From CAVQCT01 sp964371785 (GTDB taxonomy: Bacteria; Zixibacteria; MSB-5A5; GN15; FEB-12), in the NCBI GenBank assembly GCA_964371785.1, contig CAYJOL010000006.1:124001-188000 (forward strand): a DNA stretch of 64,000 nucleotides, given 5' to 3'. The notes beneath the pieces are model-generated. The model was given only the letters and a program-made list of their open reading frames with translations, had not been told where the DNA came from and did no database searches. Below, piece by piece: positions 42,956 to 51,212 of the stretch. Both the position numbers and the translations under genes were made by a program. The stretch's first letter is position 1, and each line of letters opens with the position of its first letter.

Positions 42956-44497
42956 ATGAAAACATTCGTACTGGGGTTCCTAATTCTTCTCTTGTTCTCA
43001 GCACCAATATCCGCCCAGTTACCTGAGCAGTTGGGGACGATTACGTGTGACACGATCAATACCTGGCTTGGGTACGAGATCATGCCTGCGGGGGATATTA
43101 ATTGTGACGGGTTCTCGGATTTTCTCGCTTGGGACTTTCGTGGGAAGAGCTATCTCTACTTGGGTGGCCCAACGGTACCTACGGCTCCTGCCTTGACATT
43201 TGAGAATACGACCCTATACGGAAGCGAAATCCCGGATTTCAACGGTGACAGTTGTCCTGAATTTATACTGACAGGGTCAAACGCCAACGATCACCAGGCA
43301 AACTGGTATAATGGCGGTCCGGCGTTGGACACCATTGCGGATCGCTGGTTTGGTCTTGATACTTTGTACATAGAGTACAATGCTACCTTTTGTCATGATC
43401 TCAACGGCAACGGGACTGACGAGATACTCGGTCTTGCCACTTCGCAAAAGTCCTTGATCGGTTTCGAACTCGGACCTACAGACGACTCAGTTCCTGACTT
43501 TCGTTTGTATCCTTCAGGCGCTCTGCCGGGGTATTACTTTGGCGAAGGTCTAGCGGTGGGAGACTTTAACGATGATGGTAAAGAAGACCTCGCCGTCAGT
43601 CTGAGACAATATCGACAGAACCAGCTAAATGGACAAATATATTTGTATTGGGGCGGATCGCCCCCTGACAGTACTCCCGACATGATTATCACCCGCCCGG
43701 GTATTTGGGAGGAGGGCTATCAGTGGTTTGGTACGAGACTTTATGATCTCGGTGATTTCAATGGAGATGGGTATGATGATCTCCTTGCAAATCCGTTTGA
43801 GTCGGGTGACACAGTGACTTTTCTCTATTTCGGAGGCCCGGATATCGATACCATCCCTGATGTGGTATTTCCCCGTCGATGTAGCAGGGTTCATCCAGCA
43901 GGGGACATAAACCAGGATGGATATATGGACATTATAACAAGCTATTCCAGTTCGTGGCCGAGTCTTGGTGAAGTCAACATTTACTTTGGTGGACCGGATG
44001 CTGATAGTCTCAGGGACATGCTTGTACGTAATAGTGATATGCCCGAATGGCAGGAGTATTTTGGGCAGGCGTGTGCGGCTATAGGAGATTTTAACGGCGA
44101 TGGGAGAAATGACTTTGCGTTTTCGGCCATCCGAGCCGACCATCGTGGTGAAGTCTACATCTTTTCCGGCCCTGAACCGATTACCGATGTCGGTTACGAT
44201 TACGAGCCCAGCCTGCCATCAGGCTTCACTCTTTCCCAGAACTACCCCAACCCGTTCAACCCAACCACCACGATTGAGTTTGATGTACCAAGACGAGCGC
44301 AGGTGTCTCTCTCCATCTACAACGTCCTCGGACAGGAGGTGTGGCGATTGATTGATGGCCCGTTGTCCGCCGGTACCTACCGTCTCCAGTGGGACGGGCG
44401 TCTGTCCAGCGGCCAGCCTGCCGGGTCCGGTGTCTACATTTACCGTCTGACCTCCGGCGATATCACGTTGTCACGGAAGATGGTGTTGTTGAGATAG
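42956..44497 (+). CDS. Secreted FG-GAP beta-propeller protein with C-terminal sorting domain
   Basis: The 513-residue protein has a signal peptide ending ISAQ (about residue 21), then seven FG-GAP/calcium loops spaced around the chain. Examples are GDINCDGFSDFL, DLNGNGTDEILG, GDFNDDGKEDLAVS, GDFNGDGYDDLLAN, GDINQDGYMDIITS and GDFNGDGRNDFAF. Seven such units suggest a seven-bladed propeller. The last 85 or so residues form an Ig-like FlgD/Por-secretion type domain starting FTLSQNYPNPFNPTTTIEF and ending SRKMVLLR, the tag used for export and attachment in Bacteroidota and relatives. AGGAGG before the ATG fixes the start. The ligand is unknown. Confidence 0.9.
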   Translation: MKTFVLGFLILLLFSAPISAQLPEQLGTITCDTINTWLGYEIMPAGDINCDGFSDFLAWDFRGKSYLYLGGPTVPTAPALTFENTTLYGSEIPDFNGDSCPEFILTGSNANDHQANWYNGGPALDTIADRWFGLDTLYIEYNATFCHDLNGNGTDEILGLATSQKSLIGFELGPTDDSVPDFRLYPSGALPGYYFGEGLAVGDFNDDGKEDLAVSLRQYRQNQLNGQIYLYWGGSPPDSTPDMIITRPGIWEEGYQWFGTRLYDLGDFNGDGYDDLLANPFESGDTVTFLYFGGPDIDTIPDVVFPRRCSRVHPAGDINQDGYMDIITSYSSSWPSLGEVNIYFGGPDADSLRDMLVRNSDMPEWQEYFGQACAAIGDFNGDGRNDFAFSAIRADHRGEVYIFSGPEPITDVGYDYEPSLPSGFTLSQNYPNPFNPTTTIEFDVPRRAQVSLSIYNVLGQEVWRLIDGPLSAGTYRLQWDGRLSSGQPAGSGVYIYRLTSGDITLSRKMVLLR

Positions 44498-44529
44498 CGA
44501 TTGCCAACTTAACTCGCGTTACCTCATTC

Positions 44530-44712
44530 TGCCTCACCCGCGAAGGCGGGTGCCCAGCTAGATTCCCTCACCCCGGCCCCTCTCCCAGAGGGCGAGGGGA
44601 GAAAGAAGGATGCGATTTCTTTGTCTTTGCCCTCTCCCTCTGGGAGAGGGTAGGGTGAGGGTCTTCTTCCAACGGATATTAAAGATGGACCCCGGTCTGC
44701 ACCGGGGAGGCA
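44530..44712. repeat. Palindromic repeat element, copy B, with a nested second element
   Basis: Bounded by TGCCTC / GAGGCA, it carries the same two hairpins as 28984-29056 in reverse order and orientation. Between them about 110 bp of extra sequence is present, most of it a second palindromic element (44565-44661). It lies in the 386-bp gap between the FG-GAP gene and acnA, which contains no gene. Confidence 0.8.
44565..44661. repeat. Nested CCCTCACC-type inverted repeat element (97 bp)
   Basis: The ends CCCTCACCCC and GGGTGAGGG, with inner arms CTCTCCCAGAGGG and CCCTCTGGGAGAGGG, form a long imperfect hairpin. It resembles the widely dispersed CCCTCACC-type intergenic repeats of many bacteria and interrupts copy B of the other repeat. 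Confidence 0.7.
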
Positions 44713-44770
44713 TACATGGGGTAGATGCTGCAAAGTTAGGCGATTCTTAAGGCGAATAGACTCATTTTGC

Positions 44771-44812
44771 CCCAAACAAACGCGCCGTCAGGAAGAGATT
44801 CCTGACGGCGCG
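44771..44812 (-). terminator. Intrinsic terminator after acnA
   Basis: A perfect 12-bp stem (CGCGCCGTCAGG / CCTGACGGCGCG) with an eight-base loop is followed on the minus strand by TTTGTTTGGGG. It lies about 70 bp past the acnA stop. Confidence 0.8.
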
Positions 44813-44860
44813 TTAAGGGATTCTTGACGGTGCGTTAAGGGATTCCTGACGGCGCTTTAA
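44801..44860. repeat. 22-bp tandem repeat, 2.7 copies, grown from the acnA terminator arm
   Basis: Units at 44801-44822, 44823-44844 and 44845-44860 each start with CCTGACGG or CTTGACGG and contain CGTTAAGGGATT or its start. The first unit includes the right arm of the terminator, so the array may have arisen by duplication of that arm. Read from acnA, the array lies before the terminator. Confidence 0.8.
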
Positions 44861-44883
44861 TCAATCAATGTCGCGTTTGTGCG

Positions 44884-47559
44884 CTACTTCTTCAACAACT
44901 GCCGCAACACCATCTGCAGAATACCGCCGTGACGGTAGTAATCGACTTCGATGGGTGTGTCGATGCGCACGATCATCTGGAATCGTTTTTCGCCCGACTT
45001 GTCAAATGCTTTCACGTTAACAACCTGTTTCGGACGTAGGCTGTTGTCCAGCCCCTCAATCGTGTAGAGCTCCTTACCCGTCAGGCCGAGGCTCTCGCGC
45101 GACTCGCCGTCTTTGAACTGGAGCGGCAGGACGCCCATGCCGACGAGGTTCGAGCGATGAATCCGTTCGTAGCTCTGAGCCAGCACGGCTTTCACGCCGA
45201 GCAGGAAGGTTCCCTTGGCGGCCCAGTCTCGCGATGACCCCATGCCGTAGTCTTTGCCGGCCAGTACGACCAGCGGAGTCTTTTCCGCCTGGTACTTCAT
45301 CGATGCATCGTAGATCGACATCGGCGTGCCGGTCGGCAGATAAGTTGTCACGCCGCCTTCGGTGCCGGGCGCGAGCAGGTTGCGTAGGCGAATGTTGCCA
45401 AAAGTCCCGCGCGTCATGACGCGGTCGTTACCGCGACGCGACCCGAAACTGTTGAAATCCGCGAACTGCACGCCGCTGGTCATGAGGAATTTGCCGGCCG
45501 GAGAGTCGGCTTTGATTGAACCGGCCGGGGAGATGTGGTCAGTGGTGATCGAATCGCCCAGCATTGCCAATACACGGGCGTCGTTAATAGGCTTGATATC
45601 GCCGGGTTGTTTCGGCAGGTCGACAAAAAACGGCGGCTCCTGAATATATGTCGAATCTTTGTCCCATTCGTAGAGGTCGCCCGATGGGCTGGCAATCTTG
45701 TTCCAGGCATCGTTGCCGGTGAACACCGCCGAGTATTGCTTGCGGAACATCTCCGGCTTGACCGACTCCTCAATAGCCTTGAGGACATCTTTATCGCTTG
45801 GCCAGATATCCTTCAGGAAAACATCCTGGCCGTCTTTTCCTTTGCCGATTGGCTCTTTAGTCAGGTCGATATCAACCGTGCCGGCGAGCGCAAAGGCGAC
45901 TACCAGCGGCGGCGAAGCCAGATAGTTGGCTCGCGTGACCGGATTGACACGGCCCTCGAAATTTCTGTTGCCTGAGAGCACAGCGGACACCACCAGATTG
46001 CCTTTGCTCACCGCATCCGCGACTTCTTCAGGAAGCGGCCCGGAGTTACCGATACAGGTCGTGCAGCCGTAGCCGACATTGTAGAATCCAACCTGTTCGA
46101 GATAGGAGAGCAGATTGGCTCTCTTGAGATACTCAATTACCACGCGGGAGCCTGGGGCCAGCGATGTTTTGACGTACGGCTTGGCCTTCAATCCTTTCTG
46201 GGCCGCGTTCTTCGCCAGCAGACCAGCGGACAACAGAACGAACGGATCCGAAGTATTTGTGCACGAAGTAATAGCGGCAATCACCACCGCTCCGTGCCCC
46301 ACCGTTGCTTTGTAGCCGTCGTTGATTTCCGCTCTGGCGTTGAGCGAACCGGCCGGAAGCTCAAACCCGCGTTCTTTGATCGGCTGGGTCAGCGCCTGTT
46401 CGAAGGCGCTCTTCATATTCGAGAGGGAGACGCGGTCCTGCGGGCGTTTTGGCCCGGCCAGCGACGGCTCCACTTTGGAAATATCTAATTCAACAACATC
46501 GGTAAAGACCGGATCGGGTGAACCTTTCTCGCGGAAGAGCGTCTGTTCCTTTGCATACTTCTCAACCAGTTCAACCTCTTCATCGGTGCGGCCGGTCATA
46601 CGAAGGTAACCGAGAGTCGCGTGATCGAACGGGAAGTAGCCCATAGTCGCGCCATACTCGGGAGCCATATTCGCGATCATTGCTTTCGTCGGCAGGGTGA
46701 GGTCATCGAGTGCCGGGCCGAAATACTCGACAAATTTCCCGACTACGCCCTTCTTGCGAAGGATCTGCGTGATTGTCAACACAAGATCCGTCCCGGTGAC
46801 ACCTTCGGAAAGCTTGCCCGTCATTTTAAAACCGATCACTTCAGGTGTGAGCATGTAGATCGGCTGGCCGAGCATAACTGCTTCGGCCTCGATACCGCCC
46901 ACACCCCATCCGACCACGCCGAGGCCATTGATCATCACCGTGTGGCTGTCCGTGCCAACGAGGGTGTCCGGGAACGCCACGCCGTCTTTAACCATGATCC
47001 CTTTGGCGAGATATTCGAGATTTACTTGATGGCAGATACCGGTCGCGGGAGGCACTACGGAAAAATTGCTGAATGCCTTCTGTCCCCAGTGCAGAAATTC
47101 GTAGCGTTCCTTGTTCCGCTCGAATTCTTTTTCCATATTGATTTTCAGAGAGTCTGCTCCGGCGAACGCATCGACCTGAACCGAATGGTCAATGACCAGA
47201 TCCACTTTGACCATCGGGTTAATCTTCTTCGGGTCACCGCCCATCCGCCTCATCGCGGCGCGGAGCGCGGCAAGATCCACCACGGCCGGGACGCCGGTGA
47301 AGTCCTGTAACAGCACGCGGGCCGGCATGAAGGGAAGTTCGTGTTCGCCGACCTTTTTGGCGTTGTACCCGGCAAGGCGGATGACATCTTCTTTTTTCAC
47401 AATGCGGCCGTCGACATGACGCAGCAGGTTCTCAAGGAGTATCTTTATCGAGTAAGGAAGCCGGTCGATCTGACCATATTCCTGCAGGCTATCCAGACGG
47501 AAGATTTTGTATTTGTTGTGTTTCGTTTTCAGTTCCGAAACGGCATCAAAATTATTCAT
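44884..47559 (-). CDS. acnA: Aconitate hydratase A
   Basis: AcnA interconverts citrate and isocitrate in the TCA cycle. The 891-residue protein has the full domain set: FTGVPAVVDLAALR, GTDSHTVMINGLGVVGWGVGG, the cluster cysteines in AAITSCTNTSDPF and GYGCTTCIGNSG, and the C-terminal swivel domain with GSSRDWAAKG and ERIHRSNLVGMGVLPLQF. I set the start at the ATG at 47559 because GAGGAG stands in front of it; the frame extends five codons further to a TTG. It contrasts with the cysteine-free aconitase-like protein at 12438-14060. Confidence 0.97.
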   Translation of the reverse strand: MNNFDAVSELKTKHNKYKIFRLDSLQEYGQIDRLPYSIKILLENLLRHVDGRIVKKEDVIRLAGYNAKKVGEHELPFMPARVLLQDFTGVPAVVDLAALRAAMRRMGGDPKKINPMVKVDLVIDHSVQVDAFAGADSLKINMEKEFERNKERYEFLHWGQKAFSNFSVVPPATGICHQVNLEYLAKGIMVKDGVAFPDTLVGTDSHTVMINGLGVVGWGVGGIEAEAVMLGQPIYMLTPEVIGFKMTGKLSEGVTGTDLVLTITQILRKKGVVGKFVEYFGPALDDLTLPTKAMIANMAPEYGATMGYFPFDHATLGYLRMTGRTDEEVELVEKYAKEQTLFREKGSPDPVFTDVVELDISKVEPSLAGPKRPQDRVSLSNMKSAFEQALTQPIKERGFELPAGSLNARAEINDGYKATVGHGAVVIAAITSCTNTSDPFVLLSAGLLAKNAAQKGLKAKPYVKTSLAPGSRVVIEYLKRANLLSYLEQVGFYNVGYGCTTCIGNSGPLPEEVADAVSKGNLVVSAVLSGNRNFEGRVNPVTRANYLASPPLVVAFALAGTVDIDLTKEPIGKGKDGQDVFLKDIWPSDKDVLKAIEESVKPEMFRKQYSAVFTGNDAWNKIASPSGDLYEWDKDSTYIQEPPFFVDLPKQPGDIKPINDARVLAMLGDSITTDHISPAGSIKADSPAGKFLMTSGVQFADFNSFGSRRGNDRVMTRGTFGNIRLRNLLAPGTEGGVTTYLPTGTPMSIYDASMKYQAEKTPLVVLAGKDYGMGSSRDWAAKGTFLLGVKAVLAQSYERIHRSNLVGMGVLPLQFKDGESRESLGLTGKELYTIEGLDNSLRPKQVVNVKAFDKSGEKRFQMIVRIDTPIEVDYYRHGGILQMVLRQLLKK

Positions 47560-47756
47560 CACATATCTCCTCAATGTTTAGGCCGTGGCAAAATCCACAG
47601 CCGCTATAATATATTGCACTCACGATTTCATCAAGCCGTCGATTGAAAATAATCCAAGTAATTCTCTTTTTCCGCAAATGTGAAATGCTTATCTTTTAAT
47701 CGGTTTACTGGTCGCTCCGTACGGCGGCGACCCAACAAAAGCGGACAGGAACAACT

Positions 47757-48644
47757 ATGTTCATCAGACAAACAAGTGATAACCAGGTTCGTATCGGCGC
47801 CCCCGCCAAAATCAATCTCTTTCTTGAGGTGCTGAACAAACGGGAGGATGGGTATCACAATATCAACTCACTGTTTCAAGCAGTATCGCTGTTCGACCGG
47901 CTCACCGTTACCCGGGGCGGAAAGCCGGGGGTCAAAATCAGTATTCTGAACACCAGCGAGTTGACAATTGGTCCGGACAATCTTATCTCCAAAGCCTACC
48001 ACTTGCTGCAAAATGAATATCATCTGAGGGAAGGGCTGACTGTCGAGCTTGACAAACAGATCCCGGTGGCGGCTGGATTGGCCGGGGGGTCATCCGATGC
48101 CGCGGCGACACTGATGGCCTGTAACATATTATTTTCATTGAACTTAGACGAGGCCGCCCTGTGCCGACTGGGTAGCCGGCTCGGTTCTGATATACCATTT
48201 TTCTTCGGCAGGGGCCAGGCACTCGTTTCCGGCCGGGGGGAAATTCTCACACCGACCAGTTTTCCGACAGATTACTGGCTTGTGTTAGTGAACCCCGGTT
48301 TTGCCGCGTCGACCGCCGAAGGATATCGCGGGCTCAAAAGGGGCTTGACTTTATCCTCCAACGGTTTTACTTTAGGGCCGTGCCCGACGGTTGAAGATTT
48401 CGTTTATTGTTTAAGCTTATCAGGCAACGACTTTGAAGAAAATCTTCGACGGTCCTATCCTGTGCTCAACGGGATCGAAGAAGAGTTGATACGAAGTGGA
48501 GCGGCTCTTGTGCGCATGAGCGGCTCGGGTCCGACTTTTTTTGGCATCTATTTGGAGATGCCCGAAAGCGAAAAACTGCTTTCCGACCGACCTGACATCT
48601 GGCGCGTGTATACGGTTAGGCCGATTTCAGTCCCGGAACAGTGA
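47757..48644 (+). CDS. ispE: 4-diphosphocytidyl-2-C-methyl-D-erythritol kinase
   Basis: IspE phosphorylates CDP-methylerythritol in the MEP isoprenoid pathway. The 295-residue GHMP kinase has RIGAPAKINLFLEVLNKREDGYHNI near the start, the ATP-loop PVAAGLAGGSSDAAATL (about 103-119), GSDIPFFF and MSGSGPTFFGIY. AGGAACAACT precedes the ATG. It is 25 bp upstream of spoVG, the order ispE-spoVG being common in bacteria. Its products would supply the squalene/phytoene synthase-like enzyme in this window. Confidence 0.95.
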   Translation: MFIRQTSDNQVRIGAPAKINLFLEVLNKREDGYHNINSLFQAVSLFDRLTVTRGGKPGVKISILNTSELTIGPDNLISKAYHLLQNEYHLREGLTVELDKQIPVAAGLAGGSSDAAATLMACNILFSLNLDEAALCRLGSRLGSDIPFFFGRGQALVSGRGEILTPTSFPTDYWLVLVNPGFAASTAEGYRGLKRGLTLSSNGFTLGPCPTVEDFVYCLSLSGNDFEENLRRSYPVLNGIEEELIRSGAALVRMSGSGPTFFGIYLEMPESEKLLSDRPDIWRVYTVRPISVPEQ

Positions 48645-48669
48645 CCATACATTATTGAGGGAGGAGACC

Positions 48670-48939
48670 GTGGACATAACCGAAATCCGGGTCACGCTAA
48701 GAGACGAGGAGCGGCTCCGCGGATTCGCGAATGTGACCTTCGATGACGCCTTTGTTATTCGCGGAATGAAAATCATCCAGGGTAACAACGGGTTTTTTGT
48801 TTCGATGCCGAGCCGCAAGCGACCGGACGGGACATACCAGGACATTGCCCATCCGATCAACAAGGACATGAGAGATCTTATTGAACGCGAGGTCCTGGCA
48901 GCTTACGAGAAGGAACTGCAGGCGCAGACGAAAGCTTGA
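48670..48939 (+). CDS. spoVG: Septation/regulatory protein SpoVG
   Basis: The 89-residue protein matches SpoVG along its length: DITEIRVTLRDEERLRGFAN, FDDAFVIRGMKIIQGNNGFF and SMPSRKRPDGTYQDIAHPIN. SpoVG binds nucleic acid and affects septation and gene expression in Gram-positive bacteria; in other phyla its role is little known. The GTG at 48670 is the start, with GAGGGAGGAGACC directly before it; the longer open frame overlapping ispE is not SpoVG-like. tRNA-Gln follows 23 bp later. Confidence 0.95.
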   Translation: MDITEIRVTLRDEERLRGFANVTFDDAFVIRGMKIIQGNNGFFVSMPSRKRPDGTYQDIAHPINKDMRDLIEREVLAAYEKELQAQTKA

Positions 48940-48962
48940 CGGAAGTTGAAGTCAAAAGCGAT

Positions 48963-49034
48963 TGGGGCGTCGTCAAGCGGTAAGACACCAGCCTTTGGAG
49001 CTGGCATTCCCAGGTTCGAATCCTGGCGCCCCAG
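48963..49034 (+). tRNA. tRNA-Gln (anticodon TTG)
   Basis: The 72-nt sequence folds into a full cloverleaf: acceptor stem TGGGGCG / CGCCCCA starting with T1-A72, as usual for tRNA-Gln, and anticodon loop CTTTGGA with TTG. The T arm is CCAGG-TTCGAAT-CCTGG, followed by discriminator G. The 3' bases read CAA, so the CCA end is not encoded. Confidence 0.96.
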
Positions 49035-49057
49035 CAAATGTGTATGTGCGAACTCAG

Positions 49058-49099
49058 AAACCTGCTTCAACCCGACACCGGTCGGGATGAAACAGGTTT
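49058..49099 (+). terminator. Large hairpin between tRNA-Gln and prs
   Basis: Two 18-base arms (starting AAACCTG and ending CAGGTTT) pair with only two mismatches around a six-base loop, 24 bp before the prs start. The tail is TATGTTTC, not a clean T-run, so it may separate the tRNA from prs by processing or attenuation rather than full termination. Confidence 0.55.
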
Positions 49100-49123
49100 A
49101 TGTTTCAACGGGTAGAAGAGAGC

Positions 49124-50083
49124 ATGATAGTACGCGACGAGATCAAGCTGGTAACCGGCAACTCTAATCGGGGTTTGACCGAAAAGATCGCAAACTACAT
49201 CGATGTCGAGCTGACGGACTGTACGGTGACGAAGTTTTCCGATGGCGAGGTGTTCGTTCAGATAAACGACAATATCCGCGGCGCGGATCTTTTTATCGTC
49301 CAAGCCACCAACCCACCGGCTGAAAATCTGATGGAGTTGCTGATGCTGATCGAAGCGTCGCGCCGGGCCTCGGCTATGCGTATCACGGCAGTGATCCCAT
49401 ACTACGGTTATGCCCGTGCCGACCGCAAGGACCGTCCGCGCGTCTCCATCACGGCGAAGCTTGTCGCCAACCTGTTGACGACTGCCGGAGCGGACCGGAT
49501 TATCACGATGGATCTGCATGCAAGTCAGATTCAGGGTTTTTTTGACCTTCCGCACGACCACCTGTATTCGTCCGTAATCTTCAATAACTATATTGCCAGC
49601 CTGAATTTGGAGAACCTGACGGTGGTATCGCCCGATGTCGGTTCGATCAAGCTGGCCCGCGCCACCGCCACTAAACTGAACGCCGACCTCGCGATTGTAG
49701 ATAAGCGTCGTCCGAAGGCGAATGTCTCGAAGGTTATGAACCTTATCGGGGACGTCAAAGGGCGCAATATCCTTATGCGCGACGACATGGTTGACACCGG
49801 CGGTTCCATTTGCTCTGCCGCGGAGTTTCTTGTTGAGCGCGGAGCCAATGAGGTCTACGCCGCATGTACGCACGGCGTACTATCCGGCGAGGCGATTGAG
49901 AAAATTGAACGTTCCCCGATTAAAAAGATGATCATTTCCGACTCGATTGATCAGAGCCAACGACACCTGTCGGACAAGTTTCAGATTCTCACCTGTTCCG
50001 AACTGATTGGTGAGGCGATCCTGCGGATATTCGACGAAGAGTCGGTGTCCTCACTCTTTGAGGACCAGCCGAATATCGCATAG
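49124..50083 (+). CDS. prs: Ribose-phosphate pyrophosphokinase
   Basis: Prs makes PRPP from ribose 5-phosphate and ATP, feeding the purine, pyrimidine, His and Trp pathways (pyr and purL genes are in this window). The 319-residue protein shows TGNSNRGLTEKIA, FSDGEVFVQIND, YGYARADRKDRPRVSI, MDLHASQIQGFFD, SPDVGSIKLARA, ADLAIVDKRRPK and the PRPP-binding DDMVDTGGSIC. The ATG at 49124 gives the normal N-terminus; an ATG eight codons earlier lies at the foot of the hairpin. It is followed by rplY 41 bp later. Confidence 0.96.
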   Translation: MIVRDEIKLVTGNSNRGLTEKIANYIDVELTDCTVTKFSDGEVFVQINDNIRGADLFIVQATNPPAENLMELLMLIEASRRASAMRITAVIPYYGYARADRKDRPRVSITAKLVANLLTTAGADRIITMDLHASQIQGFFDLPHDHLYSSVIFNNYIASLNLENLTVVSPDVGSIKLARATATKLNADLAIVDKRRPKANVSKVMNLIGDVKGRNILMRDDMVDTGGSICSAAEFLVERGANEVYAACTHGVLSGEAIEKIERSPIKKMIISDSIDQSQRHLSDKFQILTCSELIGEAILRIFDEESVSSLFEDQPNIA

Positions 50084-50124
50084 CGACGCAAATAACAATA
50101 TTTTCTGGAGGATACAGACAGACC

Positions 50125-50841
50125 ATGAGAGAAGTAGTATTGCCCGCAACCGCCCGGACGACAACCGGGAAGAGTGACTTGCGGCAAATCAGGGAAAAGG
50201 GGTTGATTCCGGCCGTGGTTTACGGTCCGGAGCGCAAACCGCTCCCGGTTGAAATCAATGAGCGGGAGTTTCGCGCCGCTGTCAAAGAGGCATCCGGAAC
50301 CAGCTCGCTGTTCGATTTAAAAGTCGACGGTAAAGTGAATAAAGTGCTCATACGCGAGATTCAACGTGACCCGATTACCAGCAGGGTGCTCCACGTGGAC
50401 TTCCATGCGGTCTCGATGAACAAGCCGATTCACGTCTCGGTGCCGATACATATTGTCGGAATACCGGTTGGAGTGAAGACCGATGGCGGTATTCTTCAGC
50501 ACACGCTGCGTGAGCTGGAAATCGCCTGCTTGCCGGCAGATATCCCTGAACGCATTGAGTTGGATGTTACGAATCTGAGTATCGGCGACTCGTTGCACGT
50601 ACGCGACCTGAACGTACCGAATGCGAAAGTCGTCGGGGACGAACGGCGCACCGTTGTCGTGGTTGCCGCCCCGACAATCGTGAAGCTTGAGCCGACCGAA
50701 GCCGAGCTGGCTGCTGCCGCGGCCGCCGCTGAAGGCGCCGAGGGTGCCGCTGAAGGCGAAGCCAAAGAGGGCGCCGAAGGCGAAGCCAAAGACGCCAAAG
50801 AAGGCAAGAAGGAACCGAAAAAGGAAGGCAAGAAAGAGTAG
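50125..50841 (+). CDS. rplY: 50S ribosomal protein L25 (general stress protein CTC form)
   Basis: L25 binds 5S rRNA. The 238-residue long form has the N-terminal 5S-binding domain (EVVLPATARTTTGKSDLRQI, GLIPAVVYGPERKPLPVEI), the C-terminal CTC beta-domain (VSVPIHIVGIPVGVKTDGGI), and an Ala/Glu/Gly/Lys-rich tail from about residue 190 ending KKEPKKEGKKE. Such tails are common in this protein and are probably disordered. CTGGAGGAT precedes the ATG. It is next to prs as in many genomes and ends at a clear terminator. Confidence 0.95.
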   Translation: MREVVLPATARTTTGKSDLRQIREKGLIPAVVYGPERKPLPVEINEREFRAAVKEASGTSSLFDLKVDGKVNKVLIREIQRDPITSRVLHVDFHAVSMNKPIHVSVPIHIVGIPVGVKTDGGILQHTLRELEIACLPADIPERIELDVTNLSIGDSLHVRDLNVPNAKVVGDERRTVVVVAAPTIVKLEPTEAELAAAAAAAEGAEGAAEGEAKEGAEGEAKDAKEGKKEPKKEGKKE

Positions 50842-50870
50842 TTGCCTGATTTTAGGTCCTCGAAACATCA

Positions 50871-50897
50871 AACCGCCGAATACTCGGCGGTTTTTTT
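50871..50897 (+). terminator. Intrinsic terminator after rplY
   Basis: A perfect 9-bp stem (AACCGCCGA / TCGGCGGTT) with an ATAC loop is followed by seven Ts, about 30 bp after the stop codon. Confidence 0.93.
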
Positions 50898-51212
50898 ATG
50901 TTGCATGCGATCAATGACCAGGCAATTTTTCGTAGAATTGTACGAGCTCTCGTATACGATGCTTGTCAGGAATACGACCGTAATCTCTGCGCGTGTTCTG
51001 CAAGTCACTCGCAGTGCGTCTCTTGCGTGATACGGAACGAAACTGGCATGATTATTGTTACAATAAGTCCGAGAGCCAACAAGCTCCCATATCGCATGAT
51101 GTGGGAAGGATTGTTCCGGGTCTGAGATTGTACGGCATACGGACATGCCAGCGGTTGCCAGACCCGGTTTCTTTTTCTGCAAAACCAGATATTACCTGAT
51201 ACCTCCAGCGAT
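50898..51212. other. Intergenic region with a second terminator-like structure (possible small RNA)
   Basis: About 315 bp without a credible protein gene. Near its start is a palindrome-rich patch (TACGAG-CT-CTCGTA followed by TATACGA, 50939-50958). At 51116-51170 an outer stem CCGGGTCTG / CAGACCCGG encloses GGCAT-ACGGAC-ATGCC and is followed by TTTCTTTTT, a plus-strand terminator shape. Since rplY already ends at its own terminator, a short transcript of about 200 nt between these points is possible. I cannot match it to a known RNA family. Confidence 0.35.

Noticed and set aside
44530..44860. CRISPR array
   Set aside because: The short tandem units have no spacers of regular length between them and no cas genes are nearby; they are palindromic and terminator-derived repeats.
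46621..47310. 229-codon plus-strand frame opposite acnA
   Set aside because: Entirely inside the confirmed aconitase gene; no recognisable motif.
50868..51182. Small open frames (60-104 codons) in the gap after rplY
   Set aside because: Frames on both strands overlap the terminators and palindromes, lack ribosome binding sites and have no family pattern.
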